From positions 124,001-188,000 of the forward strand of contig JAFZOI010000024.1 in NCBI GenBank assembly GCA_017550645.1: a stretch of 64,000 nucleotides of DNA, in the 5' to 3' direction. Shown here piece by piece: positions 52,595-62,240 of the stretch (positions are counted from its first letter, which is position 1; each line of letters starts with the position of its first letter). The notes under the pieces were generated by a model. The model was not told the origin of the DNA. It saw nothing but the letters and a program-made list of their open reading frames with translations, and did no database searches. The position numbers and the translations under genes are program-made. This DNA is from Oscillospiraceae bacterium. Lineage in GTDB: Bacteria > Bacillota > Clostridia > Oscillospirales > Oscillospiraceae.

Positions 52595-52939
52595 TTAGTC
52601 GACGAGCTCGATGACCGCCATTTCCGCGGCGTCTCCGCGGCGGGCGCCGAGGCGCATGATGCGGCAGTAGCCGCCGTTGCGATCGGCATATTTCGGAGCG
52701 AGCTCCGAGAACACCTTCGTCACGACGTCCTCGTCGGTGATGAAGGCCAGCGCCTGACGGCGCGAGGCAAGAGTGTTCTTCTTGCCGAGAGTTATCATTT
52801 TCTCAGCGAGGGGGCGGACTTCCTTGGCGCGTGTAACGGTCGTCTCAAGTCTGCCGCCGGCGAGGAGCGCGGTGACCTGCTGCCTGAGCATGGCCATGCG
52901 CTGATCGGTCGTCCTGCCGAGTTTACGAGTTCCGGGCAT
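52595..52939 (-). CDS. rplQ: Large ribosomal subunit protein bL17
   Basis: 114 residues starting [18 protein letters not shown]. Core motifs [27 protein letters not shown] and the C-terminal [27 protein letters not shown] match bacterial L17. Preceded by ATAGGAGG. Last gene of the alpha operon, 21 bases after rpoA. Confidence 0.97.
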   Translation of the reverse strand: MPGTRKLGRTTDQRMAMLRQQVTALLAGGRLETTVTRAKEVRPLAEKMITLGKKNTLASRRQALAFITDEDVVTKVFSELAPKYADRNGGYCRIMRLGARRGDAAEMAVIELVD

Positions 52940-52960
52940 TGGCGTTTCCTCCTATGCGGA

Positions 52961-53911
52961 TTAGTTGTTGTCGTCGCTCTTGAGCGACAGACCCATCATG
53001 GTGAGCTTGTGGATGACTTCCTCGAGGGACTTGCGGCCGAGGTTGCGGACCTTGATCATCTCGTCCTCGGTCTTGTTGGTGAGGTCTTCCACGGTGTTGA
53101 TGTTCGCCCTCTTGAGGCAGTTGAAGCTGCGGACCGAGAGGTCGAGCTCCTCTATCGTCATCTCAAGGGTCTTGTCCCTCGTCCCCTCGGCCTTCTCCAC
53201 GACGGTGGATTTCGTGCCGATGGTGTCGGAGAGGTCGGTGAAGAGCGTGAAGTGGTCGCAAAGGATCTTCGCTCCCAGACTCAGCGCGTCTCTCGCCGAT
53301 ATGGTCCTGTCCGTCCAGACCTCGATCGTCAGCTTGTCATAGTCCGTCATGGATCCGACGCGGTCGTTCTCGACGGTGTAGTTGACCTTGAGAACGGGCG
53401 TGTATATCGAATCGATGGGGATGACTCCGATGATCGCCTGAGCGGGCTTGTTGCGTTCGGCCGGAACATAGCCGCGGCCGTGGCTGAGCGTAAGCTCCAT
53501 GGAAAGCGTCGCATCGGGGCCGAGGGTCGCGATGTGGAGATCCGGATTGAGGATCTCGACCTCGCCGTCGGCCTTTATGTCGCCGGCCTTGACCTCGCAC
53601 TCGCCCGAAGCCTCGATGTACACCGTCTTTGTCCCCTCGCTGAAGAGGCGCGCGATGACGCCCTTGAGGTTGAGGACTATCTCGGTGACGTCTTCCTTGA
53701 CGCCGGGGATGGTGGAGAATTCATGGGCTATTCCGGCTATTTTAACGGAGGTTATCGCAGTCCCGGGAAGAGAAGAGAGCAGGATGCGGCGAAGGGAATT
53801 GCCCAGCGTCGTCCCGTAGCCTCTCTCGAGGGGTCTGATGATATATTTCCCATAGGACTCGTCGCCCGGGTTTTCAATGCATTCGATGCTCGGCTTTTCG
53901 ATTTCTATCAT
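52961..53911 (-). CDS. rpoA: DNA-directed RNA polymerase alpha subunit
   Basis: 316 residues. N-terminal assembly domain (1-230; [60 protein letters not shown]-type loop), a flexible linker, and the C-terminal DNA/activator-binding domain (about 245-310; [38 protein letters not shown]). The dimer nucleates polymerase assembly; the C-terminal domain reads UP elements. AAGGAGGG precedes the ATG. Confidence 0.97.
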   Translation of the reverse strand: MIEIEKPSIECIENPGDESYGKYIIRPLERGYGTTLGNSLRRILLSSLPGTAITSVKIAGIAHEFSTIPGVKEDVTEIVLNLKGVIARLFSEGTKTVYIEASGECEVKAGDIKADGEVEILNPDLHIATLGPDATLSMELTLSHGRGYVPAERNKPAQAIIGVIPIDSIYTPVLKVNYTVENDRVGSMTDYDKLTIEVWTDRTISARDALSLGAKILCDHFTLFTDLSDTIGTKSTVVEKAEGTRDKTLEMTIEELDLSVRSFNCLKRANINTVEDLTNKTEDEMIKVRNLGRKSLEEVIHKLTMMGLSLKSDDNN

Positions 53912-53974
53912 ATATACCCTCCTTCAAATTGCACAATGTGCCAGATTTTCCAGCTTACCAAATGAGGGCTTAGA

Positions 53975-54601
53975 TTACTTGGAATAGAACTCGACGATGA
54001 GGTGCTCCTCGATGGGAAGGTCGATGTCCTCTTTCGTGGGGACGCCGACTACCTTGGCAACCAGATTGTTGCGGTCAAAGTCGAGCCACTTCGGCGGCTG
54101 GCGGAAGCTGTTGGCTTCGATGCTGGACTTGATCTTCTCGATGCTCTTGCTGGTCTCCTTGAGGGAAATGACCATGCCGGGCTTTACGAGGAAGGAGGGG
54201 ATGTCGGTCTTGTGGCCGTTGACGGTAAAGTGGCCGTGACGGACAAGCTGCCTCGCCTCCGGGCGGGACATCGCAAAGCCGAGTCTGTACACCGTATTGT
54301 CGAGGCGGCTCTCGAGAAGGCTCAGCAGGTTCTCGCCCGTCTGGCCCTTCTTCTTGGCGGCCATCTCAAAATAGGTGTGGAACTGGTTTTCGAGGATGCC
54401 GTAGTAGCGCTTCGCCTTCTGCTTCTCGCGGAGCTGGAGGCCATACTCGGAGTTCTTCGTTCTGCCCTGGCCGTGCTGGCCGGGAGCATAGGCGCGGCGC
54501 TCGATGGCGCACTTCTCGGTATAGCATCTGTCTCCCTTGAGAAAGAGCTTCTGGCCCTCTCTGCGGCACAGACGGCAGACGGCATCTGTATATCTTGCCA
54601 T
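53975..54601 (-). CDS. rpsD: Small ribosomal subunit protein uS4, zinc-binding form
   Basis: 208 residues from [26 protein letters not shown] precedes this ATG, and the 18 codons in frame upstream lie in the rpsK spacer. The N-terminal zinc knuckle is intact (CRLC, then C-x5-C in RCYTEKC). YAPGQHGQ and the S4 RNA-binding domain ([40 protein letters not shown]) follow. S4 nucleates 30S assembly and often represses its operon. Located between rpsK and rpoA, the clostridial order. Confidence 0.97.
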   Translation of the reverse strand: MARYTDAVCRLCRREGQKLFLKGDRCYTEKCAIERRAYAPGQHGQGRTKNSEYGLQLREKQKAKRYYGILENQFHTYFEMAAKKKGQTGENLLSLLESRLDNTVYRLGFAMSRPEARQLVRHGHFTVNGHKTDIPSFLVKPGMVISLKETSKSIEKIKSSIEANSFRQPPKWLDFDRNNLVAKVVGVPTKEDIDLPIEEHLIVEFYSK

Positions 54602-54624
54602 GTTTGTTTTCCTCCTTTTCCGGA

Positions 54625-55029
54625 TCAGACGCGGCGCCTTTTCGGCGGGCGGCATCCGTTATGCGGGATGGGCGTGACGTCCTTGATCATCTCGACTTCC
54701 AGACCGGCGGTCTGGAGAGCGCGGATGGCGGCCTCTCTGCCGGAGCCGGGGCCCTTGACGTACACTTCGACGGTCTTGAGGCCATGCTCCATGGCGGCCT
54801 TGGCGGCCGTCTCAGCCGCGGTCTGCGCGGCGAACGGAGTCGACTTCCTGCTTCCGCGGAAGCCCATGCCGCCGGCGGAGGCCCAGGATATCGCGTTGCC
54901 CTGGAGGTCCGTGATGGTTACCATCGTGTTGTTGAAGCTGGAGCGGATATGCACCGCGCCCTTTTCAATGTTCTTACGCTCGCGGCGCTTTGCGCGCACT
55001 CTGGTCTTAGCGTTAGTCTTGGCTGCCAT
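54625..55029 (-). CDS. rpsK: Small ribosomal subunit protein uS11
   Basis: 134 residues. A basic N-terminus ([20 protein letters not shown]) is followed by [46 protein letters not shown], and the C-terminal [17 protein letters not shown] characteristic of S11. It lines the mRNA exit path on the platform. 15 bases after rpsM, 23 before rpsD; GGGAGGG ribosome site. Confidence 0.97.
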   Translation of the reverse strand: MAAKTNAKTRVRAKRRERKNIEKGAVHIRSSFNNTMVTITDLQGNAISWASAGGMGFRGSRKSTPFAAQTAAETAAKAAMEHGLKTVEVYVKGPGSGREAAIRALQTAGLEVEMIKDVTPIPHNGCRPPKRRRV

Positions 55030-55044
55030 TTACATATCCCTCCC

Positions 55045-55413
55045 TTACTTTTTCTTGCCCGCGATGGTCCTCTTCGGACCCTTGCGAGTGCGGGCGTTGG
55101 TCTTGCTGCGCTGGCCGCGGACGGGAAGGCCCTTCCTGTGGCGCAGGCCGCGGTAGCTGCCTATCTCGGTAAGGCGCTTGATGTCCATCGCAACGCTTCT
55201 GCGAAGGTCGCCTTCGACGAGGTAGTGCTTGTCGATATAATCGCGAATGGCAGCTTCATCGGCTTCCGTGAGATCCTTCACGCGGGTATCCGGATTGATG
55301 CCGGTCTCGCGGAGAATGTCGGAAGCGGTCTTTCTGCCAATGCCGTAAACGTAAGTGAGACCAATCTCAACTCTTTTTTCCTTCGGCAGGTCTACGCCGG
55401 CAATACGTGCCAT
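55045..55413 (-). CDS. rpsM: Small ribosomal subunit protein uS13
   Basis: 122 residues from [21 protein letters not shown], the conserved S13 start, with helix-two-turn-helix [16 protein letters not shown] and C-terminal [21 protein letters not shown]. The nearest ribosome site (AAAGGA) lies 13 bases from this ATG, unusually far. A TTG at 55422 (adding three residues) is better spaced, so the true start is uncertain by three codons. S13 bridges the subunits at the head. Confidence 0.95.
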   Translation of the reverse strand: MARIAGVDLPKEKRVEIGLTYVYGIGRKTASDILRETGINPDTRVKDLTEADEAAIRDYIDKHYLVEGDLRRSVAMDIKRLTEIGSYRGLRHRKGLPVRGQRSKTNARTRKGPKRTIAGKKK

Positions 55414-55500
55414 ACTTGTCAATCAATCCTTTCGTCAATGTGACCGGCGGGGAGTTCTTCGCTCTCCGCCTGACCGCGGGAACGCGGTCGGAATTTAGCT
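55414..55500 (-). other. GC-rich spacer with hairpins between rpmJ and rpsM
   Basis: 87 bases. Minus strand GACCGCG-TTCC-CGCGGTC (7-bp stem) and a second stem GGCGGAG with CTCCCCGCC (two-base bulge). Most other spacers in this operon are under 25 bases, apart from rpoA-rpsD (63) and rpsZ-rpsH (132). Confidence 0.5.
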
Positions 55501-55626
<126 letters not shown>

Positions 55627-55632
55627 CTAATC

Positions 55633-55851
55633 TTATTTGCTGCGCCAGGTTATCCTGCCGCGCGACAGATCGTAAGGCGACATCTGTACCGTCACCTTGT
55701 CTCCGGGCAGGATCTTGATGAAGTTCATTCTGAGCTTGCCCGAAATATGGGCGAGAATGACGTGTCCGTTGCCTATGTCCACTTTGAACATCGTGTTGGG
55801 CAGCGATTCCACTACTCTGCCCTCGAGCTCTATCATATCTTCTTTTGCCAA
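55633..55851 (-). CDS. infA: Translation initiation factor IF-1
   Basis: 72 residues, exactly the family length, when read from TTG at 55849-55851 ([15 protein letters not shown]): AAGGAGGG lies seven bases upstream of it. A longer frame start at 55872 would overlap the ribosome site. S1/OB fold with [37 protein letters not shown] and [12 protein letters not shown]. It blocks the A site during initiation. The TTG codon may limit its translation. Confidence 0.95.
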   Translation of the reverse strand: MAKEDMIELEGRVVESLPNTMFKVDIGNGHVILAHISGKLRMNFIKILPGDKVTVQMSPYDLSRGRITWRSK

Positions 55852-55868
55852 ACTTCTGTCCCTCCTTG

Positions 55869-56129
55869 TCAAATGCGGCCGGCTTTGTATGCGGCCAACG
55901 CCCTGATGATCTTCCTATCTGTCAATTCTTCGCCGAGCTCTGAGGCCGCCCGCCCGAATTCCTCGGGAGGCAGGAGCTCGAAATGGCGAGGATTTTTCTT
56001 TTTCGGCGCGGCGAGCTTTCTGTGCCTGCCGTCGACCAGCAGGGCCCTCCCCTCCTCGTGACCGAGGATGAAGAACACTCCGCCGGCCTCGCGGCCCGCT
56101 TTGACCGCCGCCAGACCTACCGGTCTCAT
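55869..56129 (-). CDS. KOW-domain RNA-binding protein
   Basis: 86 residues. The N-terminal half has a KOW/L14e-like beta pattern ([42 protein letters not shown]), then an acidic-basic helical end. Proteins of this kind are regularly encoded between map and infA in Clostridia; a role in ribosome assembly or translation is inferred from the location and KOW fold. The start overlaps the map stop by four bases. Confidence 0.82.
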   Translation of the reverse strand: MRPVGLAAVKAGREAGGVFFILGHEEGRALLVDGRHRKLAAPKKKNPRHFELLPPEEFGRAASELGEELTDRKIIRALAAYKAGRI

Positions 56130-56908
56130 ACGAAACCGTCTCCTTCTATGGGAGTAAGGATCTGGGGATCGCCGTCTGTTATCAGGATAGTATTCTCATA
56201 ATGAGCGCTGAGCTTGCCGTCGGCGGTAACGACCGTCCAATCGTCGGACAGGATACGCACCTCGGGCCCGCCCATGTTGACCATGGGTTCTATCGCCAAT
56301 GTCATTCCCGGCGTCAATCTGACGCCGTGCCCATGTTCGTTTGAGACGAAGTTTGGTACCTCGGGCGGCTCATGCATCTTTGACCCGACGCCGTGCCCCA
56401 CGAACTCGCGGACCAGCGAATAGCCGGCTGCCTCCGCGTGCTCCTGGACAGCGCGGGAGATATCGGAGATCCGATACCCCACCCGGGCGAATTTCAGCGC
56501 CTCAAAAAAGCTCTCTCTCGTGACCTTGATGAGGCGGAGCGCCTCCGGCGAGCAGTCGCCCACCGCGTACGTCGCCGCGCAGTCCCCGTGGAAGCCGTCT
56601 ATATAGGCGCCCACGTCTATGCTGACGATGTCGCCGTCCCGTATTATGCGGCCGCCCGGTATCCCGTGGATGACCGTCTCGTTTATCGAGACGCACACGC
56701 TGGCCGGATAGCCGTTATAATGCAGGAAGGAAGGTTTGCCCCCGTTTTGCACGATGAATTCACGCACAGCCCTGTCGATCGATCTGGTCGATATGCCGGG
56801 TTTAACCATTGCCCCTGCCAAGGCACGGGCAGCCGCGGTAAGTTTCCCCGCTTTGCGCATCGCTTCGATCTCACGACCGGTCTTGAGCTGGATCCGGTCG
56901 GCACTCAT
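56126..56908 (-). CDS. map: Methionine aminopeptidase, type I
   Basis: 260 residues. Metal ligands in order: SIDVGAYIDG (Asp), FHGDCAAT (Asp), EFVGHGVGSKMHEPPEVPNF (His), AIEPMVNMG (Glu), and the final Glu in LSAHYENTI. The substrate His is in NETVIHGIPGG. It removes the initiator Met co-translationally. The ATG overlaps the adk stop. Normal length for the stand-alone enzyme. Confidence 0.97.
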   Translation of the reverse strand: MSADRIQLKTGREIEAMRKAGKLTAAARALAGAMVKPGISTRSIDRAVREFIVQNGGKPSFLHYNGYPASVCVSINETVIHGIPGGRIIRDGDIVSIDVGAYIDGFHGDCAATYAVGDCSPEALRLIKVTRESFFEALKFARVGYRISDISRAVQEHAEAAGYSLVREFVGHGVGSKMHEPPEVPNFVSNEHGHGVRLTPGMTLAIEPMVNMGGPEVRILSDDWTVVTADGKLSAHYENTILITDGDPQILTPIEGDGFV

Positions 56909-57543
56909 TTAAGGGTCTCCAGAGCTTCTTCAAGCTTTTTGGTGATCTCCTCGACGGAGAGCGTGCCGTCTACCCTGCGCAGGATGCCGCGCTCGGCGTA
57001 GAAGGCGATAATGGGCTCGGTCTGCTCGTGATACACCGCAAGGCGCTCACGCACCGTCTCGGGACGGTCGTCGTCGCGGATGACGACCTTCTCGCCGCAC
57101 TTGTCGCACACGCCCTCTTTCTTGGGCGGGTTGACGGTCAGCGAATAGGTCGCGCCGCAGTTGAGGCAGACGCGGCGGGAGGACATGCGCGCCTCGATCT
57201 CCTCATCGGAGATATCCAGCGCGAGGGCCCCGCTTATGCCGACGCCCATCTTCTCCAGCATCTCGGCCTGATTGACCGTCCTGGGCATACCGTCCAGAAT
57301 GACGCCGGAGGCGAATTCTTCGCGGGCCAGGTAGTCCCTGACGACGCCGATTATGACGTCGTCCGGGACCAGCTTGCCCGAATCCATATACTTTTTGGCT
57401 TCAAGGCCGACGGGAAGGCCTTCCTTGATGGCGGCGCGGAGAATATTCCCCGTGGAAAGAGTCGGGATATCGAGGCGCTGCGCCAGAAGCGCGGCCTGAG
57501 TGCCCTTTCCCGCGCCCGGGGGGCCGAGCATGACTATCTTCAT
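56905..57543 (-). CDS. adk: Adenylate kinase, zinc-binding form
   Basis: 212 residues. P-loop MLGPPGAGKGTQAALLAQ at 5-22, AMP-binding LSTGNILRAAIKEG, ILDGMPRTVNQAE, and a lid with four cysteines (CLNCGATY and CDKCG) that bind zinc as in many Gram-positives. GMPRT replaces the usual GFPRT, a tolerated change. It equilibrates AMP, ADP and ATP. 12 bases after secY. Confidence 0.97.
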   Translation of the reverse strand: MKIVMLGPPGAGKGTQAALLAQRLDIPTLSTGNILRAAIKEGLPVGLEAKKYMDSGKLVPDDVIIGVVRDYLAREEFASGVILDGMPRTVNQAEMLEKMGVGISGALALDISDEEIEARMSSRRVCLNCGATYSLTVNPPKKEGVCDKCGEKVVIRDDDRPETVRERLAVYHEQTEPIIAFYAERGILRRVDGTLSVEEITKKLEEALETLK

Positions 57544-57555
57544 ACCGTCTCCTCC

Positions 57556-58839
57556 TTACTCAAGGAATCCCTTGTAGTGTCTCATGAGCATCTGCGTCTC
57601 GAGCGCCTGAACGATCTCGAGGGCGACGCCGACGACTATTATGATCGAGGTGCCGCCGAGCGCTATGCCCGTCATCTTGGTCACGCTGCTGAATATCAGC
57701 GGCAGGATGGCCACGATGCCGAGGTAGATCGCGCCGAAGAGCGTTATCTTATTGAGCACCTTGCGGATAAAGTCGCTGGTCGGTCTGCCCGGACGGAAGC
57801 CGGGGATAAATCCGCCGTTCTTCTTGAGGTTGTTGGCGACCTCGATGGGGTTGAACTGGATCGTCGCATAGAAGTAGCTGAATCCGAGTATCAACAGGAA
57901 GTACAGCACGATATAGATGACCGAAGAGGTATCGATCGCCTTGAGGAAACCGGCCCAGAACGTCCCCTCTGCAGGCTCTCTGCAGAAGGAAGCGATCGTC
58001 GCGGGAAGAGAGGCGATGGCCTGCGCGAAGATGATGGGCATGACGCCGGACATGTTGACCTTCATGGGAAGGTGCGTGCTCTGGCCGCCGTACATCTTGC
58101 GCCCCACGACGCGCTTGGCGTACTGGACGGGGATCCTGCGCTCGGCGTTGGACACGTACACTATCAGGATGATGATGGCGAGCGCGCCGACGATGATGCC
58201 GATGAAGCCGAGCCAGTGCAGCGAACCGGCCGCCAGGTTGGTGACCATGTTGTATACGCCGCTGGGCAGACGGGACACGATGCTCGCAAAGAGGATGATC
58301 GAGATACCGTTGCCGATGCCGAACTCGGTTATCTGTTCGCCGAGCCACATCAGGAGCGCGGAGCCGGCGCAGAACGTGACGATGATGACTACCGCTTCCC
58401 AAACGCCGGAAGAAGCAAGAAGCTGGTTGCGGCTGATGAGGAAGTAGTATCCGAAGCCCTGGAGAAGGCCGATCACGACTGTGGCGTAGCGCGTGATGGA
58501 GGCGATCTTCTTGCGGCCCTCCTCGCCGCCCTCCTTGGACATGCGTTCAAGGGCGGGGATGGCGATGGTGAGCAGCTGGATGATTATCGAGGCGTTGATG
58601 TACGGCTGTATCGACAGAGCGAAGATCGTCGCGCTGGAGAACGCGTTGCCGCTCATGACGTTATACAGGCCGAGCACCGTATTCTGCAGTCTTCCGAAAT
58701 ACTCCTGAAGAGCCGGAACATTGACATAAGGAACGGGTACGGCGTTGCCGATTCTGTAAAGAAGGATGATGAAGAGCGTGAAGAGGATCTTCTTGCGTAG
58801 CTCGTCTATCTTCCAAGCATTGCGAAATACCTGAAACAC
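57556..58839 (-). CDS. secY: Protein translocase subunit SecY
   Basis: 427 residues, ten membrane helices. Motifs: ILFTLFIILLYRIGNAVPVPYV at the start, the plug-region ALQEYFGRLQ, GYYFLISRNQ, the cytoplasmic loop AERRIPVQYAKRVVGRKMYGGQSTHLPMKVN, and the C-terminal FIPGFRPGRPTSDFIRKVLNKITLFGA. It is the pore of the Sec system. One base after rplO; normal spc-operon position. Confidence 0.97.
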   Translation of the reverse strand: MFQVFRNAWKIDELRKKILFTLFIILLYRIGNAVPVPYVNVPALQEYFGRLQNTVLGLYNVMSGNAFSSATIFALSIQPYINASIIIQLLTIAIPALERMSKEGGEEGRKKIASITRYATVVIGLLQGFGYYFLISRNQLLASSGVWEAVVIIVTFCAGSALLMWLGEQITEFGIGNGISIILFASIVSRLPSGVYNMVTNLAAGSLHWLGFIGIIVGALAIIILIVYVSNAERRIPVQYAKRVVGRKMYGGQSTHLPMKVNMSGVMPIIFAQAIASLPATIASFCREPAEGTFWAGFLKAIDTSSVIYIVLYFLLILGFSYFYATIQFNPIEVANNLKKNGGFIPGFRPGRPTSDFIRKVLNKITLFGAIYLGIVAILPLIFSSVTKMTGIALGGTSIIIVVGVALEIVQALETQMLMRHYKGFLE

Positions 58840-59280
58840 TTATATCACCTCCGCCTTTCCGCCAGCCGCTTCAATCTTTTCTTTCGCAGCCTCGGAAAAA
58901 GCGGATGCGCGCACCGTCAGGTTCTTGGACAGGTCGCCCTGACCGAGGATCTTGACGCCGTACGGGCATTTGGAGATCACGCCGGAATTGACAAGCAGCT
59001 CGGCGTCCACGACCGTGCCGTCCTCGAAGCGGTTGAGGGCGGAAACGTTCAGGGAGGTAAGCGGCTTGGCAAAGATATTGTTGAAGCCTCTCTTGGGGAT
59101 GCGCCTGGCGAGGGGCATCTGGCCGCCTTCGAAGCCGACCCTGACGCCGCCGCCGGAACGGGCCTTCTGACCCTTGTGTCCGCGGCCGCCGGTCTTGCCG
59201 TTGCCGGAGCCTATGCCTCTGCCCTTGCGCTTGGTCTCCTTAACGGAGCCGGGGGCGGGAGAAAGTTCGCTCAGTTTCAT
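58840..59280 (-). CDS. rplO: Large ribosomal subunit protein uL15
   Basis: 146 residues. Gly/Arg-rich N-terminal tail ([27 protein letters not shown]), [20 protein letters not shown], and the globular C-terminal domain ([28 protein letters not shown]). A late-assembly 50S protein. The ATG shares one base with the rpmD stop. Confidence 0.97.
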   Translation of the reverse strand: MKLSELSPAPGSVKETKRKGRGIGSGNGKTGGRGHKGQKARSGGGVRVGFEGGQMPLARRIPKRGFNNIFAKPLTSLNVSALNRFEDGTVVDAELLVNSGVISKCPYGVKILGQGDLSKNLTVRASAFSEAAKEKIEAAGGKAEVI

Positions 59281-59468
59281 TACTGCGCCTCCACTTCCGT
59301 GACCTTGACGAGGTAGCCTATCTGGGCTATCTTTCCTCTGGTCTGTTCGTTATCGGGCTGGATGGTGACGCAGCCGATCTTCCTCAGACCGAGGGACTCG
59401 GCGGTCGCCACGTGCTTTTTGAGTCTTCCGTTCAGGCTCTTGACGAGCTCGATTTTCAGGTTAGCCAT
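59280..59468 (-). CDS. rpmD: Large ribosomal subunit protein uL30
   Basis: 62 residues: [30 protein letters not shown] matches the L30 pattern, ending [15 protein letters not shown]. Same length as other bacterial L30. 11 bases after rpsE; AGGAGGTTCG ribosome site. Confidence 0.96.
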   Translation of the reverse strand: MANLKIELVKSLNGRLKKHVATAESLGLRKIGCVTIQPDNEQTRGKIAQIGYLVKVTEVEAQ

Positions 59469-59479
59469 TTCCGAACCTC

Positions 59480-60004
59480 CTAACCCAGTATCTCGGCGGG
59501 AGATTTGCCCCTGATCTTGGCGACCTGCTCGACGTTGCGCAGGGAGCGAAGGCCCTGCATCGTCGCGGCGACCACGTTATTGGGGTTGTTGGAGCGCAGG
59601 CACTTGGTCCTGATGTCCTTGATGCCGGCAGCCTCGGCCACGGCGCGGACTGCGCCGCCGGCGATAACGCCGGTGCCTTCGGGGGCGGGCTTCATCAGAA
59701 CGCGGCCGGCGCCGAACTCGCCGATGACCTCGTGGGGGATCGTCGTCCCGGAGAGGGTGATGGTGACGATGTTCTTCTTGGCGTCCTCAAGGCCCTTGCG
59801 GATGGCTTCGGAGACCTCGTTGGCCTTGCCGAGACCGTATCCTACGCGGCCCTTGCCGTCGCCCACGACGCAAAGCGCCGAGAACTTCATGACGCGGCCG
59901 CCCTTGACCGTCTTGGAAACACGGTTGAGAGAGACTACCTTCTCGCTGAACTCGGAGGGCTCCTCTTCACGGCGTCTGTTGTTTCTGTCGTTGTTGTATG
60001 CCAT
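59480..60004 (-). CDS. rpsE: Small ribosomal subunit protein uS5
   Basis: 174 residues from [27 protein letters not shown] precedes this ATG. An Arg/Asn/Glu-rich N-terminal extension is followed by the double-stranded-RNA-binding-like domain ([32 protein letters not shown]) and the C-terminal domain ([44 protein letters not shown]). It acts at the mRNA entry channel. Confidence 0.97.
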   Translation of the reverse strand: MAYNNDRNNRRREEEPSEFSEKVVSLNRVSKTVKGGRVMKFSALCVVGDGKGRVGYGLGKANEVSEAIRKGLEDAKKNIVTITLSGTTIPHEVIGEFGAGRVLMKPAPEGTGVIAGGAVRAVAEAAGIKDIRTKCLRSNNPNNVVAATMQGLRSLRNVEQVAKIRGKSPAEILG

Positions 60005-60021
60005 TTTTCTGCCTCCTCCGA

Positions 60022-60381
60022 TCAAAACTGCAGTCCGGCTTCGCGGGCGCCGTCGGCCAGAGCCTTGACTCTGCCCTGATAGACATAGCCGCCGCGGTCG
60101 AAGACCACGTTGGTGATGCCCTTATCGAGCGCGCGCTTGGCAACGGTCTCGCCGACCTTCTTGGCCGCGTCGCAGTTGCCGCCGAAATCCGTGAATTCCT
60201 TCTCGACGGTGGAGGCGGAGACGAGCGTCGTCCCGTTCACGTCGTCGATGATCTGAGCGTAGATGTGGTTGAGGCTGCGGTAGACGTTGAGCCTCGGTCT
60301 CTCGGGCGTACCCGAGATCTTGCCCCTTACTCGGGCGTGGCGCCTGCGGCGCGCTTCCTCTGTCTTGGGTCTGTTTATCAT
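60022..60381 (-). CDS. rplR: Large ribosomal subunit protein uL18
   Basis: 119 residues. [93 protein letters not shown]18 brings 5S rRNA into the 50S. AAAGGAGGTG precedes the ATG; 17 bases after rplF. Confidence 0.97.
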   Translation of the reverse strand: MINRPKTEEARRRRHARVRGKISGTPERPRLNVYRSLNHIYAQIIDDVNGTTLVSASTVEKEFTDFGGNCDAAKKVGETVAKRALDKGITNVVFDRGGYVYQGRVKALADGAREAGLQF

Positions 60382-60398
60382 TGTGGGTACACCTCCTT

Positions 60399-60938
60399 TT
60401 ACTTACTGCCGGTCTTGCCTTCCTTGTGGCGGACGACTTCATCGGCGTATCTGATTCCCTTGCCCTTGTAAGGCTCGGGCGGTCTCTTGTTGCGGACGTC
60501 GGCGGCAAACTGGCCGACCTTCTGCTTGTCGATGCCGTTGATGACGACTTTGTTGGGGTCGGGCACGTCGATCGTTATGCCGGGGACCTCCTCGACGTTG
60601 ACGAGGTGGGAGAATCCGAGGACCATGACGAGCTTGTTGCCCTCTTTGCTGGCCCTGTAGCCGACGCCGTTGATCTGGAGCTCCTTGGAGAAGCCCTGAG
60701 TCACGCCGACGACCATGTCGTTGATGAGCGAGCGGGTCAGGCCGTGCAGGCTGCGCTGCTCCTTGGTGTCGTTCTCGCGGGTAACGTGAAGGACGCCGTT
60801 GTCATTCTCGACGCTGATGCAGTCGGGGATCGTGCGCTCAAGCTCGCCCTTGGGGCCCTTGACGAAGATGTGCTTGCCGTCGATCTTGACTTCGACCTTC
60901 TCGGGAACGGTAATGGGGGCTCTTCCTATTCTGGACAT
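60399..60938 (-). CDS. rplF: Large ribosomal subunit protein uL6
   Basis: 179 residues from [28 protein letters not shown] precedes this ATG, and an in-frame GTG-type extension to 60959 is unsupported. Two homologous domains, with [12 protein letters not shown] in the first and the C-terminal signature [23 protein letters not shown]-like stretch ([20 protein letters not shown]). Binds near the sarcin-ricin loop. Confidence 0.97.
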   Translation of the reverse strand: MSRIGRAPITVPEKVEVKIDGKHIFVKGPKGELERTIPDCISVENDNGVLHVTRENDTKEQRSLHGLTRSLINDMVVGVTQGFSKELQINGVGYRASKEGNKLVMVLGFSHLVNVEEVPGITIDVPDPNKVVINGIDKQKVGQFAADVRNKRPPEPYKGKGIRYADEVVRHKEGKTGSK

Positions 60939-60952
60939 CTCATTACCTCCCC

Positions 60953-61351
60953 TTACCACACGAACGCAAGGACTTCGCCGCCGATATGGAGCTCTCTGGC
61001 TTTCTTATCGGTCATGATGCCCTTGGACGTACTCACGATGGCGATACCCAGGCCCTTGAGGACCTTCGGAAGCTCGTCGGCTCCGGCGTAGACGCGCAGG
61101 CCGGGCTTCGAAACGCGGCGGAGACCGGAGATGACCTGCTCCTTGCCGGCGTTGTACTTGAGAGCGACGCGGATGACGCCCTGAGTACCGTTGTCGATGA
61201 TCTGATAGTTCTTGATATAGCCCTCTTCCAGCAGGATCTCGGCAATGGCCTTCTTCATGTTGGAGGCGGGAATATCCACGGAGTCATGCTTGGCTGAATT
61301 TGCGTTGCGGATCCTGGTGAGCATATCCGCAATGGGATCGGTGATCTGCAT
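60953..61351 (-). CDS. rpsH: Small ribosomal subunit protein uS8
   Basis: 132 residues. [30 protein letters not shown] at the N-terminus, then [56 protein letters not shown] and the end [10 protein letters not shown]8 is a primary 16S binder and in E. coli the translational repressor of the spc operon. Preceded by a 132-base structured spacer that is long for this operon. AAGGAGG ribosome site. Confidence 0.97.
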   Translation of the reverse strand: MQITDPIADMLTRIRNANSAKHDSVDIPASNMKKAIAEILLEEGYIKNYQIIDNGTQGVIRVALKYNAGKEQVISGLRRVSKPGLRVYAGADELPKVLKGLGIAIVSTSKGIMTDKKARELHIGGEVLAFVW

Positions 61352-61483
61352 GTTGGATTTCCTCCTTATTAGAGTTACCGCTTTCGCGGTTGACGCGGCG
61401 AGGTTCCGTCCCGCGGGGCGAGACGGCCTTTCGCCATCGTGCCGTGGATGTTATCGTGAAGCTCGGCCCTTTCGGGCTTCGCC
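61352..61483 (-). promoter_or_regulatory. Long structured spacer between rpsZ and rpsH
   Basis: 132 bases. On the minus strand it can form at least three hairpins: GAAG-CCC-GAAA-GGG-(CCGAG)-CTTC, a CCGTC/GACGG stem, and ACCGC-GAAA-GCGGT (61377-61390), the last ending 10 bases before the rpsH ribosome site. Two or three loops are GAAA tetraloops. No promoter or T run is evident. A translational control site for S8 or an mRNA processing site are the simplest readings. Confidence 0.5.
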
Positions 61484-61669
61484 TTACCAGGACGCCTTCT
61501 TGACGCCGGGGATCTGGCCCTTGTAGGCCAGCTCGCGGAAGCAGATACGGCAGATGCCGTAGTCACGCAGATAGGCGTGGGGGCGGCCGCAGAGGCTGCA
61601 GCGGTTGTAGCGGCGCGAAGAGAACTTCGCGGGGCGCTGCTGCTTGAGGATCATAGATTTCTTAGCCAT
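61484..61669 (-). CDS. rpsZ: Small ribosomal subunit protein uS14, type Z (zinc)
   Basis: 61 residues, the short zinc-containing form: [24 protein letters not shown] start, then [24 protein letters not shown] with four cysteines, and [11 protein letters not shown] end. 13 bases after rplE; GGAGGACGG ribosome site. Confidence 0.97.
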   Translation of the reverse strand: MAKKSMILKQQRPAKFSSRRYNRCSLCGRPHAYLRDYGICRICFRELAYKGQIPGVKKASW

Positions 61670-61682
61670 TTGTTCCGTCCTC

Positions 61683-62225
61683 CTACATCTGAGTGAAGGG
61701 AGCGCCCATGAGGGTCAGAAGCTCCCTGGCTTCCTCGTCGGTCTTCGCGGTCGTGCATATGACGATGTCCATACCGCGGATCTTGTCGATCTTGTCGTAG
61801 TCGATCTCGGGGAATATGAGCTGCTCGCGCACGCCCATCGCGTAGTTGCCGCGCCCGTCGAACGAGTTGGGGTTGATGCCTCTGAAGTCACGCACGCGCG
61901 GGAGCGCGATGTTTATGAACCTGTCGAGGAACTCCCACATCTTGTCCTGCCTGAGCGTGACCTTGACGCCGACGTTCATGCCCTCGCGGACCTTGAAGTT
62001 CGCGACGGACTTCTTCGCCTTGGTGACGACGGCCTTCTGGCCGGAGATCGCGGAGATCTCGTTGACGATGGTCTCGAGGCCCTTGGCGTTGTCCTTGACA
62101 TCGCCGCAGCCGACGTTGATGACGATCTTCTCGAGACGGGGGATCTGCATCGGGCTCTTATACTCGAACTTCTTCATAAGAGCGGGAGCGACTTCATTGA
62201 TATACTTGTCTTTAAGTCTGGGCAT
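61683..62225 (-). CDS. rplE: Large ribosomal subunit protein uL5
   Basis: 180 residues. [36 protein letters not shown] at the start, [58 protein letters not shown], and [20 protein letters not shown] at the end. L5 contacts 5S rRNA and the P-site tRNA. 15 bases after rplX. Confidence 0.97.
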   Translation of the reverse strand: MPRLKDKYINEVAPALMKKFEYKSPMQIPRLEKIVINVGCGDVKDNAKGLETIVNEISAISGQKAVVTKAKKSVANFKVREGMNVGVKVTLRQDKMWEFLDRFINIALPRVRDFRGINPNSFDGRGNYAMGVREQLIFPEIDYDKIDKIRGMDIVICTTAKTDEEARELLTLMGAPFTQM

Positions 62226-62240
62226 ATCCTTGATCCTCCC

